64,000 nucleotides of DNA from NCBI RefSeq assembly GCF_000376105.1, contig NZ_AQWM01000016.1, positions 21,222 through 85,221 of the forward strand, given 5' to 3'. The notes beneath the pieces are model-generated. The model did no database searches, was not told the DNA's origin, and saw nothing but the letters and a program-made list of their open reading frames with translations. How positions within the stretch are numbered: position 1 is the first letter of the stretch; every line of letters begins with the position of its first letter. The translations under genes and the position numbers were made by a program. The stretch is from Asticcacaulis benevestitus DSM 16100 = ATCC BAA-896. Lineage in GTDB: Bacteria > Pseudomonadota > Alphaproteobacteria > Caulobacterales > Caulobacteraceae. This document shows, piece after piece, positions 19,182-28,387 of this stretch.

Positions 19182-21113
19182 ATGAACGCAATCGCCATGG
19201 AAGAAGCGCTCGATACGAAGGCCCTCGTTGAGTATCTTGCCAGCCACGAACAGAAGAGCCTCCTGCGCTTCCTGACCTGTGGGTCGGTGGATGACGGCAA
19301 GTCGACCCTGATCGGTCGTCTGCTCTACGACACCAAGTTGATCTTCGAGGATCAACTGGCCAGCATCGAGAAGGACTCGAAAAAGCACGGGACGGTCGGC
19401 GATGATATCGACCTGGCCCTCTTAGTTGACGGCCTGCAGGCCGAGCGCGAACAGGGCATCACGATTGATGTCGCCTACCGCTTCTTCACGACCGACAAGC
19501 GCAAGTTCATCGTCGCCGACACCCCAGGCCACGAACAATATACCCGCAATATGGCCACTGGTGCCTCCAATTCGGACCTCGCTGTCATATTGATCGACGC
19601 CCGCAAGGGGATCCTCACTCAGACACGCCGACACTCGTTCATCGTGTCGTTGCTCGGCATCAAGCATGTGGTTCTGGCGGTCAACAAGATCGACCTGATG
19701 GACTATTCACAGGACGTTTTCGAGAAGATCGTCGCTGATTACAAAACCTTCGCCGCCGATTTCGGCTTCGAGACCTTGCAGGCCATTCCGCTTTCAGCGC
19801 GTTATGGCGATAACGTCCTCACGCGCAGCGAAAAGCTGGATTGGTATAAAGGCCCCACGCTCGTTGAGCATCTGGAAAGCGTTCAGATCGACCAGGACCA
19901 GAGTGAGAAGCCCTTCCGCTTGCAGGTCCAGTGGGTGAACCGGCCCGACCTCAATTTCCGCGGCTTTTCCGGTACCATTTCTTCGGGCACGGTCAAACCG
20001 GGCGATGAAGTTCTGGTCGCAGGGTCTGGCAAGTCATCCAAGGTCAAGGCGATCGTCACCTATGACGGCGACTTGGCCCGTGCCTTTGCCGGCCAGGCCG
20101 TCACCCTGACACTTGAGGACGAGATTGATATCTCACGCGGCGACGTCCTATGCGCCATCGACGCCCGTCCCGAAGTCTCTGACCAGTTCCAGGCGCGCCT
20201 GATCTGGATGAGCGAGCAGGACCTGATCCCCGGCCGCACGGTTCTGGTCAAGATCGGCGCCCGCACCGTCTCGGCTTCGGTGACGGAGATCAAATACCAG
20301 ACCGACGTCAACACCTTTGCGCACATTGCCGCCAAGACCCTGAAACTCAACGAAGTGGCCGTGGTCAATTTCGCGCTTCAGGAGACAGTGGCTTTTGATC
20401 CCTATGCCGAAAATCACGACATGGGCGCTTTTATCGTCATCGACCGCGTCTCCAATCTGACGCTCGGCGCCGGCATGGTCGATCACGGCCTCAGACGCGC
20501 TACCAATGTCCACTGGCAGGCACTCGACGTCAACAAGGCGACCCGTGCGGGCGCCAAGGGCCAGAAGCCGGTTGTCCTGTGGTTCACGGGCCTGTCCGGC
20601 GCCGGCAAATCGACCATCGCCAACCTGGTTGAGAAGAAGCTACTCTCGCTCAACCACCACACCTATCTGCTCGATGGCGATAATGTCCGTCATGGTCTGA
20701 ACAAGGATTTGGGCTTCACCGATGCCGACCGTGTGGAAAACATCCGCCGCGTCGCCGAGGTCTCGAAACTGATGGTCGATGCAGGATTAATCACGCTGGT
20801 ATCTTTCATCTCACCTTTCCGCGCCGAGCGTCAAATGGCGCGCGAGCTCCTTGGACCGAGCGAGTTTGTCGAAATATATGTATCCACTCCGCTTTCGGTT
20901 GCAGAACAGCGCGACGTCAAAGGCCTCTATGCTCGTGCCCGGACCGGGGAAATCAAAAATTTTACGGGCATAAGCAGCCCGTATGAATTTCCCGAAAACC
21001 CTGAAGTCATCGTAGAAACTACCGAGACTTCGCCTGAGGTCGCGGCAACCCAGATCGTCAATTTCATGATCTCAAATGGATACCTAGATAGTGATATCGA
21101 ATATATCATTTAA
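19182..21113 (+). CDS. cysNC: Bifunctional sulfate adenylyltransferase large subunit / APS kinase
   Basis: The fusion makes APS (with CysD) and phosphorylates it to PAPS, the universal sulfate donor. The 643-residue protein begins with an EF-Tu-like GTPase: GSVDDGKST at about residue 34, [12 protein letters not shown] and NKIDLMD, then two beta-barrel domains. The CysC kinase domain starts near residue 460 with the P-loop GLSGAGKST (about residue 470). It continues with [30 protein letters not shown] and the [23 protein letters not shown] segment. This is the arrangement of rhizobial NodQ. The ATG at 19182 lies one base after the cysD stop codon. PAPS can serve assimilation or sulfotransferases, and a sulfotransferase gene lies 10 kb downstream. 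Confidence 0.95.
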   Translation: MNAIAMEEALDTKALVEYLASHEQKSLLRFLTCGSVDDGKSTLIGRLLYDTKLIFEDQLASIEKDSKKHGTVGDDIDLALLVDGLQAEREQGITIDVAYRFFTTDKRKFIVADTPGHEQYTRNMATGASNSDLAVILIDARKGILTQTRRHSFIVSLLGIKHVVLAVNKIDLMDYSQDVFEKIVADYKTFAADFGFETLQAIPLSARYGDNVLTRSEKLDWYKGPTLVEHLESVQIDQDQSEKPFRLQVQWVNRPDLNFRGFSGTISSGTVKPGDEVLVAGSGKSSKVKAIVTYDGDLARAFAGQAVTLTLEDEIDISRGDVLCAIDARPEVSDQFQARLIWMSEQDLIPGRTVLVKIGARTVSASVTEIKYQTDVNTFAHIAAKTLKLNEVAVVNFALQETVAFDPYAENHDMGAFIVIDRVSNLTLGAGMVDHGLRRATNVHWQALDVNKATRAGAKGQKPVVLWFTGLSGAGKSTIANLVEKKLLSLNHHTYLLDGDNVRHGLNKDLGFTDADRVENIRRVAEVSKLMVDAGLITLVSFISPFRAERQMARELLGPSEFVEIYVSTPLSVAEQRDVKGLYARARTGEIKNFTGISSPYEFPENPEVIVETTETSPEVAATQIVNFMISNGYLDSDIEYII

Positions 21114-21754
21114 TGCCTGGCGCTTGTTTTCAGACGTAAGCTCAGAGTAGTTGCCCGGACGAAAGCCAATTTTATTTGAAGAAGCCGGCACTGCAGGTCG
21201 TCGTCAAAGCGACCCTATTCTTGAAGAAGTGGATACTTTCAAGGCCACTGACCACTTGAACCCGCTTAAAACCGGGGGAGGTACACGCGCGTACCGGTCA
21301 AGAGAAAGGTGCACTTAAATCTACGATGACCAAGCGGGACGACATCCCCGGAAGATCCCAGCCTGAGATTCCCAAGCGCACGAAAAGTGGATATATGGGC
21401 GCGCTGCCCACAACGGTCACAAAGAAAAAAGAGCCTTTGAGCGCAGGGTCGTTCTATTTATTGGAATGCCTGTATTTCATTCAGCAGCAAAACGCACTCA
21501 TGGCCCCGGCTCCGGGTTTCACATCCCATGATCGTCCGAGGATGTTTTTGCGCACCGCGGGCTAAGCGATCAGGGCCGACAGAATTCACCGTAGCATTTT
21601 CAACTTCGAGCATAAGGAAAATGTGTTTTCGAACAAGCACGTCAAACTAATATCTAAAGTCCGTTGACGTTTTTAACGGCCAAAGATAAGGCATGATTGC
21701 GGAGCAACGTTTGCGCGAAAGCCCGTAAAAAATGTCCGAAGACGCGCCTCAAGG
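21114..21754. other. 640-base gap between cysNC and the polysaccharide genes
   Basis: No gene is supported here. A 79-codon open frame near 21326-21565 has no recognisable motif and is treated as chance. A palindrome, GGTACACGCGCGTACC, lies at 21280-21295. A weak promoter-like pair, TTGACG (21664) and TAAGGC (21687), with 17 bases between, precedes the first glycosyltransferase. This gap marks the switch from GC-rich to more AT-rich sequence. Confidence 0.4.
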
Positions 21755-23293
21755 TTGAAAAAGTTGCATAGTACTCAGTCGGAATCTATTTCACCGCCTT
21801 ATGGAACCAACTCGGTCGGCTCGCACCCACATCGCATTTTGCAGGATTTGTCGTTTGCGTCTCTGGGGTATTCCGGCATCCCACAAGATACCCGCCTTAT
21901 GTTCAAAACATTCGCGCTCATGGACTCCGTTGAGGTTACGGGATTGCTGAGCGAGATGAACGGGGGATATTCACGTTACATTCGAACAAGCACCTCGAAC
22001 AAAGAATTTGAAACAGCTTTTTACAACGCAAGCATGTTTCTAGCGACCGTCTCCGGTTTGAAAGTAGTACCGTCTAGTCGAATGTTGGCGAGATTTAATC
22101 GTCTTTGGGATATTGTTAAGAAGTTCGAGACGTGTGAACTTCCTGCTAATTTTTTTGATGGCGCGATTTGGCGTAATTATTTTCAAAGAACTTTGTCGCC
22201 TTCCGATCGCGACCTCATTGTGCGACAACAGTTTCGCTTTACTAACCTGAATTCTCAAGTTATCAACAGCCGTCTCGCCTTGCCTTTTTTTAATCCCCCG
22301 CAGTTGAATACTCGTGGTTTCGATTTTTTTATAACTTCAGATCCGCGTCCGGTAAAGCTATCAACGGGAACCAAACTGCTTGTTAGGTATCATGATCCAA
22401 TTCCCTTGAGTCAGCCTGATACAATGGATAACTCAGATTCGGTGAATATGCATTTTCAAGCCGTTGAACGAACACGGCGAATCGGTTGGTTTGTGTGTAA
22501 TTCGAAGGCTACCGAACGAGAAATTTTGGACATCTTTCCAACGCTAAGTGGTCGAACCTATACAATTCCGTACGCGCTGCCTGAAGCTTCTACCGCCAAA
22601 ATCTCCGGCATCAAAATAGCCGACATTATACGGGCGCGTCTGTCCTCAGCTTGCGTAGACAATGAAGGGCATAAGGCTGGAATAATGAAGGATGTGTTGG
22701 AGCGCGCCAACCCTGACAAGCCCTTCAAATACATTATGTGGCTTACTTCGATTGAGCCTAAGAAAAACACGATTGGCGTCATTCGCGCTTGGGAGGAAGT
22801 TCGATACCGGCATGGTGACGGCTTAAAACTGATATTGGTAGGTAAACCTGCCTGGCGTTATAAGGAAATTTTGAAAGCCATAAAGCCGCGGTATTTAGAC
22901 GGGGAATTGCTCCATCTCGAGGACTTGCCTTTCGTCGAAATCCAAACCCTTTATCAAAACGCCGAGTGCTTTGTGTTTCCTTCGTTTGCCGAAGGCTTCG
23001 GTTTTCCGCCGATGGAGGCACTTAGTCTTGGCACGCCCTCAGTGGTGTCAGATATACCAGCGCATCGTTGGGTCATGGGCGACTCGGTCTTGTACGCAGA
23101 CCCATACAGTGATGTGAGCATAGCCAACCAGATAGAACGTCTCGTCTATGGCGAAGAGAGACAACAGCTAAAGGCCACACTCGTCAAAAATGGGCGGGAT
23201 ATCTTAGAGCGTTACAGCGTCCGCACCGTGTCCAACCAATGGTCAGACTTACTTAACGAGCTTCGCCAACGTGGCGAAGGAAGTACGATATGA
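21755..23293 (+). CDS. GT4-type glycosyltransferase (first of a tandem paralogous pair)
   Basis: A 512-residue retaining glycosyltransferase of the GT-B fold. The N-terminal acceptor domain starts HRILQDLSFASLGYSGIPQDTR. The donor domain begins near residue 325 (YIMWLTSIEPKKN, LILVGKPAW) and ends with the E-x7-E motif in EGFGFPPMEALSLGTPSVVSD. Its neighbour downstream shares the same blocks throughout, so the two arose by duplication. The start codon is uncertain: TTG at 21755 is the first available, but AAGG lies too close to it to serve as its ribosome-binding site, and the shared block starts about 25 residues in. It ends in an ATGA overlap with the paralogue. Sugar specificity is unknown. 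Confidence 0.83.
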   Translation: MKKLHSTQSESISPPYGTNSVGSHPHRILQDLSFASLGYSGIPQDTRLMFKTFALMDSVEVTGLLSEMNGGYSRYIRTSTSNKEFETAFYNASMFLATVSGLKVVPSSRMLARFNRLWDIVKKFETCELPANFFDGAIWRNYFQRTLSPSDRDLIVRQQFRFTNLNSQVINSRLALPFFNPPQLNTRGFDFFITSDPRPVKLSTGTKLLVRYHDPIPLSQPDTMDNSDSVNMHFQAVERTRRIGWFVCNSKATEREILDIFPTLSGRTYTIPYALPEASTAKISGIKIADIIRARLSSACVDNEGHKAGIMKDVLERANPDKPFKYIMWLTSIEPKKNTIGVIRAWEEVRYRHGDGLKLILVGKPAWRYKEILKAIKPRYLDGELLHLEDLPFVEIQTLYQNAECFVFPSFAEGFGFPPMEALSLGTPSVVSDIPAHRWVMGDSVLYADPYSDVSIANQIERLVYGEERQQLKATLVKNGRDILERYSVRTVSNQWSDLLNELRQRGEGSTI

Positions 23294-24747
23294 CACTTAT
23301 GAACACCAACTCAAAACGGATCCGTGTGCTCCAAGACTTGTCGATGGGTATGTTGGGTTTCTCTGGCATTCCGCAGGACACGCGGCTCATGTTTAAGACA
23401 CTGTCTCATATGCCCGATATTGAGGTTACTGGACTACTTAGTGAAATGGGTCCGGGTTATACCGACAATATATCAACCCGAATAAGCACTAATAAACAGT
23501 TCAACATTCTTCAGGGGAGTCTATTTTTACTAGCTGCCTCAGGGGTTGAGCTTAACAACCGACGCCGACTGCCTTCATCACTTGGCCGGTTCATCAAACT
23601 CTATCGTCTTCTGACGCGAAAATACGCGATCGCGCCTTTGGACTTCGACGCCCTCGACGACTCGATCTGGCGACTGTTCTTTCAAAAGACGCTTGAAGCA
23701 GAAGATCGCGATTTAATTCTGAAACAACAGTTTGCTCTGACAAATTTGAACTTCACGTCATTCACTAACAGGCTGAGGTTGCCATTTTTTCGTGCCCCGA
23801 GGTTGAGTACCGAAGGGTACGATTTTCTGATTACGTCTGAGCCTCGCCCAATAGCAGTTAGTGCCGGCACACGCCACATAGCGCGCTGTCACGATATAAT
23901 TCCGTTGACCGACCCAGATATGTTCGACGAGTTCAGCGTGACGAAAACGGCCTTCAGAATGATTCAAAAATCAGGCCCGAAATCCATCTACTGCTGCGTT
24001 TCTAAACCCAGTGAAGAGCAGCTACTGCGCGTTTTTCCGGATTTAAAAGGCAGAACGATTACGATTCCAAACGCGCTGCCGACATTAATACCCGAGCGCA
24101 GTATCCCCATTCGAGAGATAATCAAAATACGCAAGTCCGACGCGCTGGCGGGACCACATGTATCGATTGGAGATGACTTTAGCTATATTCTTGCGGTTTG
24201 CACGCTAGAACCCCGGAAAAATATCTCAAACTTAGTTCGAGCCTGGGAACGTGTCCGGAACGAAGCGTTTCCAAATATTAAACTGATCATTGTTGGTCGT
24301 CCCGGCTGGAAATACGAAAGTACCCTAAGTGCCATGCGCCCTGGTATCGCGGCGGGTAATATCATACACTTGCAGGATGTACCATCTCCTGAGCTCAGGT
24401 CTCTCTACAAGAATGCTAGATGCTTTGTGTTCCCAAGCTTTTCCGAAGGATTTGGTTTCCCTCCGATGGAGGCAATCCAATGCGGTACACCAGCAATTGT
24501 TTCTGATATCGCGGCGCATCGTTGGGTCATGGGAGAGGCGGCGACCTATGTCGACCCGTATGACGTCGATGACATCGCGGGCAAAATAATGAAGCTACTT
24601 TTGACACAACAAAGTGACTTACCAGGAGAGGTATTTAATGCACATACGAGGTTCACACTCGATCGTTATAGCGTCGATCAAATCTCTGGCCAGTGGGCCG
24701 AACTCTTCGGGCGTTTAAAACATGACGAATTTCTCCGATCTGATTGA
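23290..24747 (+). CDS. GT4-type glycosyltransferase (second of the tandem pair)
   Basis: A 485-residue GT-B glycosyltransferase that parallels the preceding gene: VLQDLSMGMLGFSGIPQDTRLMF, VTGLLSEMGPGY, a donor-site YILAVCTLEPRKNISNLVRAWE, LIIVGRPGWKYE, and the E-x7-E motif in EGFGFPPMEAIQCGTPAIVSD. The shared AHRWVMG block after the motif is nearly identical in the two. Its ATG overlaps the upstream stop as ATGA, which suggests coupled translation. Keeping both copies suggests related but distinct transfer steps, for example the same donor on different acceptors. Confidence 0.87.
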   Translation: MTLMNTNSKRIRVLQDLSMGMLGFSGIPQDTRLMFKTLSHMPDIEVTGLLSEMGPGYTDNISTRISTNKQFNILQGSLFLLAASGVELNNRRRLPSSLGRFIKLYRLLTRKYAIAPLDFDALDDSIWRLFFQKTLEAEDRDLILKQQFALTNLNFTSFTNRLRLPFFRAPRLSTEGYDFLITSEPRPIAVSAGTRHIARCHDIIPLTDPDMFDEFSVTKTAFRMIQKSGPKSIYCCVSKPSEEQLLRVFPDLKGRTITIPNALPTLIPERSIPIREIIKIRKSDALAGPHVSIGDDFSYILAVCTLEPRKNISNLVRAWERVRNEAFPNIKLIIVGRPGWKYESTLSAMRPGIAAGNIIHLQDVPSPELRSLYKNARCFVFPSFSEGFGFPPMEAIQCGTPAIVSDIAAHRWVMGEAATYVDPYDVDDIAGKIMKLLLTQQSDLPGEVFNAHTRFTLDRYSVDQISGQWAELFGRLKHDEFLRSD

Positions 24748-25687
24748 CCGTATGTTCAGACGCGTCCCATCATTGTCCGATAAACTGGCCGTAAGCAAAA
24801 GCGCGCCTATCGTTCTTGGTGCGCACAGCGGAAACAGACTTATTCAAGAAGGCATGCTTGACGACGCGAGTCTTTTCGATGTCGAACCAATAGCGTCGCC
24901 TTATAGCTTTGTCAGCGAAACGTGCCGGCTGGATCACTTTCTTGCACCAAGATATCGCTATTGGAGCGAGCAACTTAAGGAAGCCCCTCGCCTCCATCGC
25001 AAACAATGGGAATGGGTTTATATCTGCGCGGCGCTTCACGAACGAGGCCTGCTAACCGAGACAAAACGGGGGTTGGGATTTGGGGTCGGGCGTGAACCAC
25101 TCGCCGACCTGTTCGCCTCTCTTGGCGTCAGCATAACAGCGACGGATCAATCGGCAAGTGATGCCGAAAAAGCTGGTTGGGGTGAGACGCATCAGCACAG
25201 CGTTGCATTAGAGGACTTATACACTAAGAAAATTTCGCATCGAAGCACTTTTGATAAAAAAGTGAAATTTCAGGTTAGCGATATGAATAATATATCGCCC
25301 GATTTGACGGAATTTGATTTTTGCTGGAGTGCTTGTGCATTCGAACATCTCGGTTCAATCGAACATGGGCTAAATTTCATTACAAACTCGCTAAAAACGC
25401 TTCGAAGCGGCGGGGTGTCCATTCATACTACCGAGTTAAATCTCTCATCTGATGAGAAAACCTTCGAACACGAGCACCTTAGTCTTTTTCGGAAACGTGA
25501 TTTTAAAGCTCTAGCTGCGCGACTACGTGCCCAAGGCCATGACGTGGCACCTCTCAGCTTCTATCCAGGCTCACACCAACTGGATCAGTACGTAGACCTT
25601 CCACCATTTTCTAACGACCCTCATCTTCGGCTGGAACTGGCAGGATATGCTTCTACCAGTATAGGCATCATCGTAACTAAGCACTAG
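24722..25687 (+). CDS. SAM-dependent methyltransferase, probable glycan modification
   Basis: A 321-residue class I methyltransferase. The SAM-binding glycine motif is GLGFGVGREPLADLFASLG, followed by the acidic strand end in VSITATDQSA. The next motif, FDFCWSACAFEHLGSIEHGLNF, matches the Methyltransf_11-type post-motif. The C-terminal third (HEHLSLFRKRDFKALAARLRAQGH) resembles sugar or peptide O-methyltransferases found in surface-glycan clusters. The start lies 26 bases inside the preceding glycosyltransferase gene, a further sign of a single operon. The methylated group is unknown. Confidence 0.8.
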   Translation: MTNFSDLIDRMFRRVPSLSDKLAVSKSAPIVLGAHSGNRLIQEGMLDDASLFDVEPIASPYSFVSETCRLDHFLAPRYRYWSEQLKEAPRLHRKQWEWVYICAALHERGLLTETKRGLGFGVGREPLADLFASLGVSITATDQSASDAEKAGWGETHQHSVALEDLYTKKISHRSTFDKKVKFQVSDMNNISPDLTEFDFCWSACAFEHLGSIEHGLNFITNSLKTLRSGGVSIHTTELNLSSDEKTFEHEHLSLFRKRDFKALAARLRAQGHDVAPLSFYPGSHQLDQYVDLPPFSNDPHLRLELAGYASTSIGIIVTKH

Positions 25688-25816
25688 CCGTTCCCGCACA
25701 TTTCAAAAGCCATTAAACCCGGGGGCAAAGTCAAAAGAGCCCTCGAGCTCATTTAATGGCGGAGCGTTTACGCGGAAATCTAAGTTTTAAAAAACTTGTA
25801 TAACTCTGAGGACAGT

Positions 25817-28330
25817 ATGTCAGGAATAGTATCTTTCGCCCAGAATTTTGAAGATGTGCTCTTATATCGCGCCCTCGGACATATTGAAAAAGGAACCTAT
25901 ATCGACGTTGGAGCACAGCACCCCGTCTTAGATTCGGTCAGCAAAGCGTTTTACGATCTCGGGTGGCGAGGCATTCATGTTGAGCCCACTGACGTGTACG
26001 CGAACCTGTTGCGCAATGCGAGGCCTGATGAAATTGTGGTTCAGTCGGCCATTTCCAGTCAACATGGACTCCTCAAATTTTACGAGATACAAGACACAGG
26101 ACTATCCACAGCTTCAAGCGAAATAGCCGAGACTCATCGCTCGCAGGGCTTTCAAATATTAGAGACCGTTGTTTCAACGGTTACTTTGGCAGACATTTTC
26201 AGTTTATTGCATGAGCCCGTTGTACACTGGCTAAAGATAGACGTTGAAGGACTGGAAGATGAAGTTATAGACAGTTGGGGCACGTCTCCAGTCAGGCCCT
26301 GGATAGTCGTCGTAGAAAGTACCTACCCTAATTCCAGCCGCGAAATCCATCAGGTCTGGGAACCAAAGTTACTTGCTAGAAAATATACATACGCTCAATT
26401 CGATGGCCTAAATAGATACTATGTCGCTGACGAACATTCGGATCTTATCGCAAAGCTCGCTGTCGGCCCTAATTACTTTGACCGGTTTCAATTGACCGAA
26501 GATATGTGGGCGTTTGCCTCTGCGCGTCATCGTCTGCACGCAGAGACGTCGGTGGCCCGAGATGATGCAGTCGCAGCGAGAAATGAGCTCCACCAGGTCC
26601 ACCAGCAACTATTGCATGAAAAAAATCGAAATTCTGCAAGCGAAAGACAGCAATTAGAAGCTATCGCCAGGCTACAAATCACCCACGAAAGAAATTTGGA
26701 AGAAAAACGCCAAGAATTATCCAGCGAACTTCTCTCGCTTAAACGCATTCACTCAAAAGAAATAGGTGAGGCGCGGCGTGCTGCAGAAGAGAAAATAAGC
26801 AATATCAGGACTGAGTGTGATAGACGGCAAGACGAAATGCGAAACCTGCATCAGGTCGAGCAGACAGAACTCGCCGAGCACCATACAGCCACTCAAAACG
26901 ACCTAGAATATCGCATACACTGCCTCACAGCGTCTCTGGACAAGGTCAAGCGTGTGGAAATACCGAATTTCAAGCGCGAGATTGATAGCAGAATTAATAC
27001 AATCTCTACCCTTACCCGTGAACTTGAGTCCCGGCAATCACAGTACGCAAAACTTGAAGATCAAGCCGCACAGCTTCAATATCAAGTCCTTAACTTGCGC
27101 GAGCTTTCCTCCCGTCACACCAAAATCGCGCTGTTCTTCTTGCAACAGTATGAAACCTTGACGAGCCGCATCTCATGGCGCGTCACAAGCCCGTTGCGAT
27201 GGATATCAAGATCGGTCTTTCCAAATGCGATGAGTGAGATAAACGACGTGACAAGGCAGACATTGGGATACAAAGGTGAACTTTTTACGCCACTCGATCA
27301 GACATTCGCTAAGAATGTACGCTTCTCGGAGGCGTCGGTGTTGCACCCGAGCGAAACACCGAGTACGACCGTTCCCCTTCGCCAAGAATCCGGATACGCA
27401 GCAATGACTTCCCCACAGATCGAATATTCGACCGAGTTAGATCACCTTTTGAGCCTAAACGATTCGGAATTCCTGAAGCAGGCGTATCAACTTGTTCTGG
27501 GCAGAGACCCAGACGAGAATGGCAAGGAGACATACGGATCACTGTTACGCAATGGCATTTCTCGTAGCAGCATCATTATAAGCCTATGCAATTCTGAAGA
27601 AGGACGAAAGCACCGTAAACCCGAATGGGCTCGCGTGTTGATACAGGCCGAGCAAGCAAATGGCAACTGGTTGAAGCGACTGTTCAGAGGAAGGCGTATC
27701 GCCGAACAAAACCTCAGAGTTGATCTTCGCGCACTCTCACTAAAAATAGATTCTGTCCAAACCAGCCTGTCTATACTTCATAGACAAGCGGCCGCGACCG
27801 TCCAGATTCAACGCGACATAGCGGAATTGTCGCGTACTGTGCGTCGCCTTGTCAAACAGTCCACGCCGGTATCGGATTCTCCGTTGAATAAAATTGCGCA
27901 ATATGAAGACGCGATGGAGAAATTTGGTTCGTTTCTCCCCCTTGATCGGGACGCAGTTCCGAACTTGCGAGAGAGACTAGATGATTTCCTTTACGGCACA
28001 TTTCCTGTGGAGGATCACGGCAACGGGCCTGTTCGCTGGACCGGCGACCGCGCCACTCTAAAAGCGCGAATAACCGGTCGTAGGCTTACCGTTTTAGCCG
28101 CATCTCCTTTTAGGGAGAACAGTATCCAATTGATATGTGCTGGCCGTGTGGTCAAAGACCAGGCCATAGGGTTCGATATGACGGACCTGGTTGCAGATGT
28201 GTCGCCCTACCTCGGGCGCGAAATTGACATCGATATTGTGCCGCAGTTTGTCACCTGCCCGATAAAAGAGGGTCTTGGTGCTGATATGAGAAAATTAGGT
28301 GTAATCGTCGGTGAAGTATATTGCGATTGA
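25817..28330 (+). CDS. FkbM-family methyltransferase fused to a long coiled coil and a DUF4214 domain
   Basis: An 837-residue composite protein. Residues 1-225 are an FkbM methyltransferase: IVSFAQNFEDVLLYRAL, GTYIDVGAQHPVLDSVSKAFY, GIHVEPTDVYANLLR, LKIDVEGLEDEVI. Residues about 240-430 are charged heptad-like helices rich in Glu, Arg, Gln and Leu, a long coiled coil. A DUF4214 module lies near residue 544 (LLSLNDSEFLKQAYQLVLGRDPDENG). A second helical stretch and a beta-rich tail with FRENSIQLICAGRVV follow. GAGGAC precedes the ATG at 25817, so this start is preferred over one 7 codons upstream. The layout recalls WbdD, whose methylation caps O-antigen and whose coiled coil sets chain length. 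That comparison is by architecture only. Confidence 0.83.
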   Translation: MSGIVSFAQNFEDVLLYRALGHIEKGTYIDVGAQHPVLDSVSKAFYDLGWRGIHVEPTDVYANLLRNARPDEIVVQSAISSQHGLLKFYEIQDTGLSTASSEIAETHRSQGFQILETVVSTVTLADIFSLLHEPVVHWLKIDVEGLEDEVIDSWGTSPVRPWIVVVESTYPNSSREIHQVWEPKLLARKYTYAQFDGLNRYYVADEHSDLIAKLAVGPNYFDRFQLTEDMWAFASARHRLHAETSVARDDAVAARNELHQVHQQLLHEKNRNSASERQQLEAIARLQITHERNLEEKRQELSSELLSLKRIHSKEIGEARRAAEEKISNIRTECDRRQDEMRNLHQVEQTELAEHHTATQNDLEYRIHCLTASLDKVKRVEIPNFKREIDSRINTISTLTRELESRQSQYAKLEDQAAQLQYQVLNLRELSSRHTKIALFFLQQYETLTSRISWRVTSPLRWISRSVFPNAMSEINDVTRQTLGYKGELFTPLDQTFAKNVRFSEASVLHPSETPSTTVPLRQESGYAAMTSPQIEYSTELDHLLSLNDSEFLKQAYQLVLGRDPDENGKETYGSLLRNGISRSSIIISLCNSEEGRKHRKPEWARVLIQAEQANGNWLKRLFRGRRIAEQNLRVDLRALSLKIDSVQTSLSILHRQAAATVQIQRDIAELSRTVRRLVKQSTPVSDSPLNKIAQYEDAMEKFGSFLPLDRDAVPNLRERLDDFLYGTFPVEDHGNGPVRWTGDRATLKARITGRRLTVLAASPFRENSIQLICAGRVVKDQAIGFDMTDLVADVSPYLGREIDIDIVPQFVTCPIKEGLGADMRKLGVIVGEVYCD

Positions 28331-28387
28331 GAAGGGCGTGTGCCTCAGAATTGTAGAAATCGTAGTTTAATTGGGTAAGGGCTAAAA

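Noticed and set aside
21326..21565. 79-codon frame between cysNC and the first glycosyltransferase
   Set aside because: No motif, no convincing ribosome site and no neighbour relation. Treated as chance.
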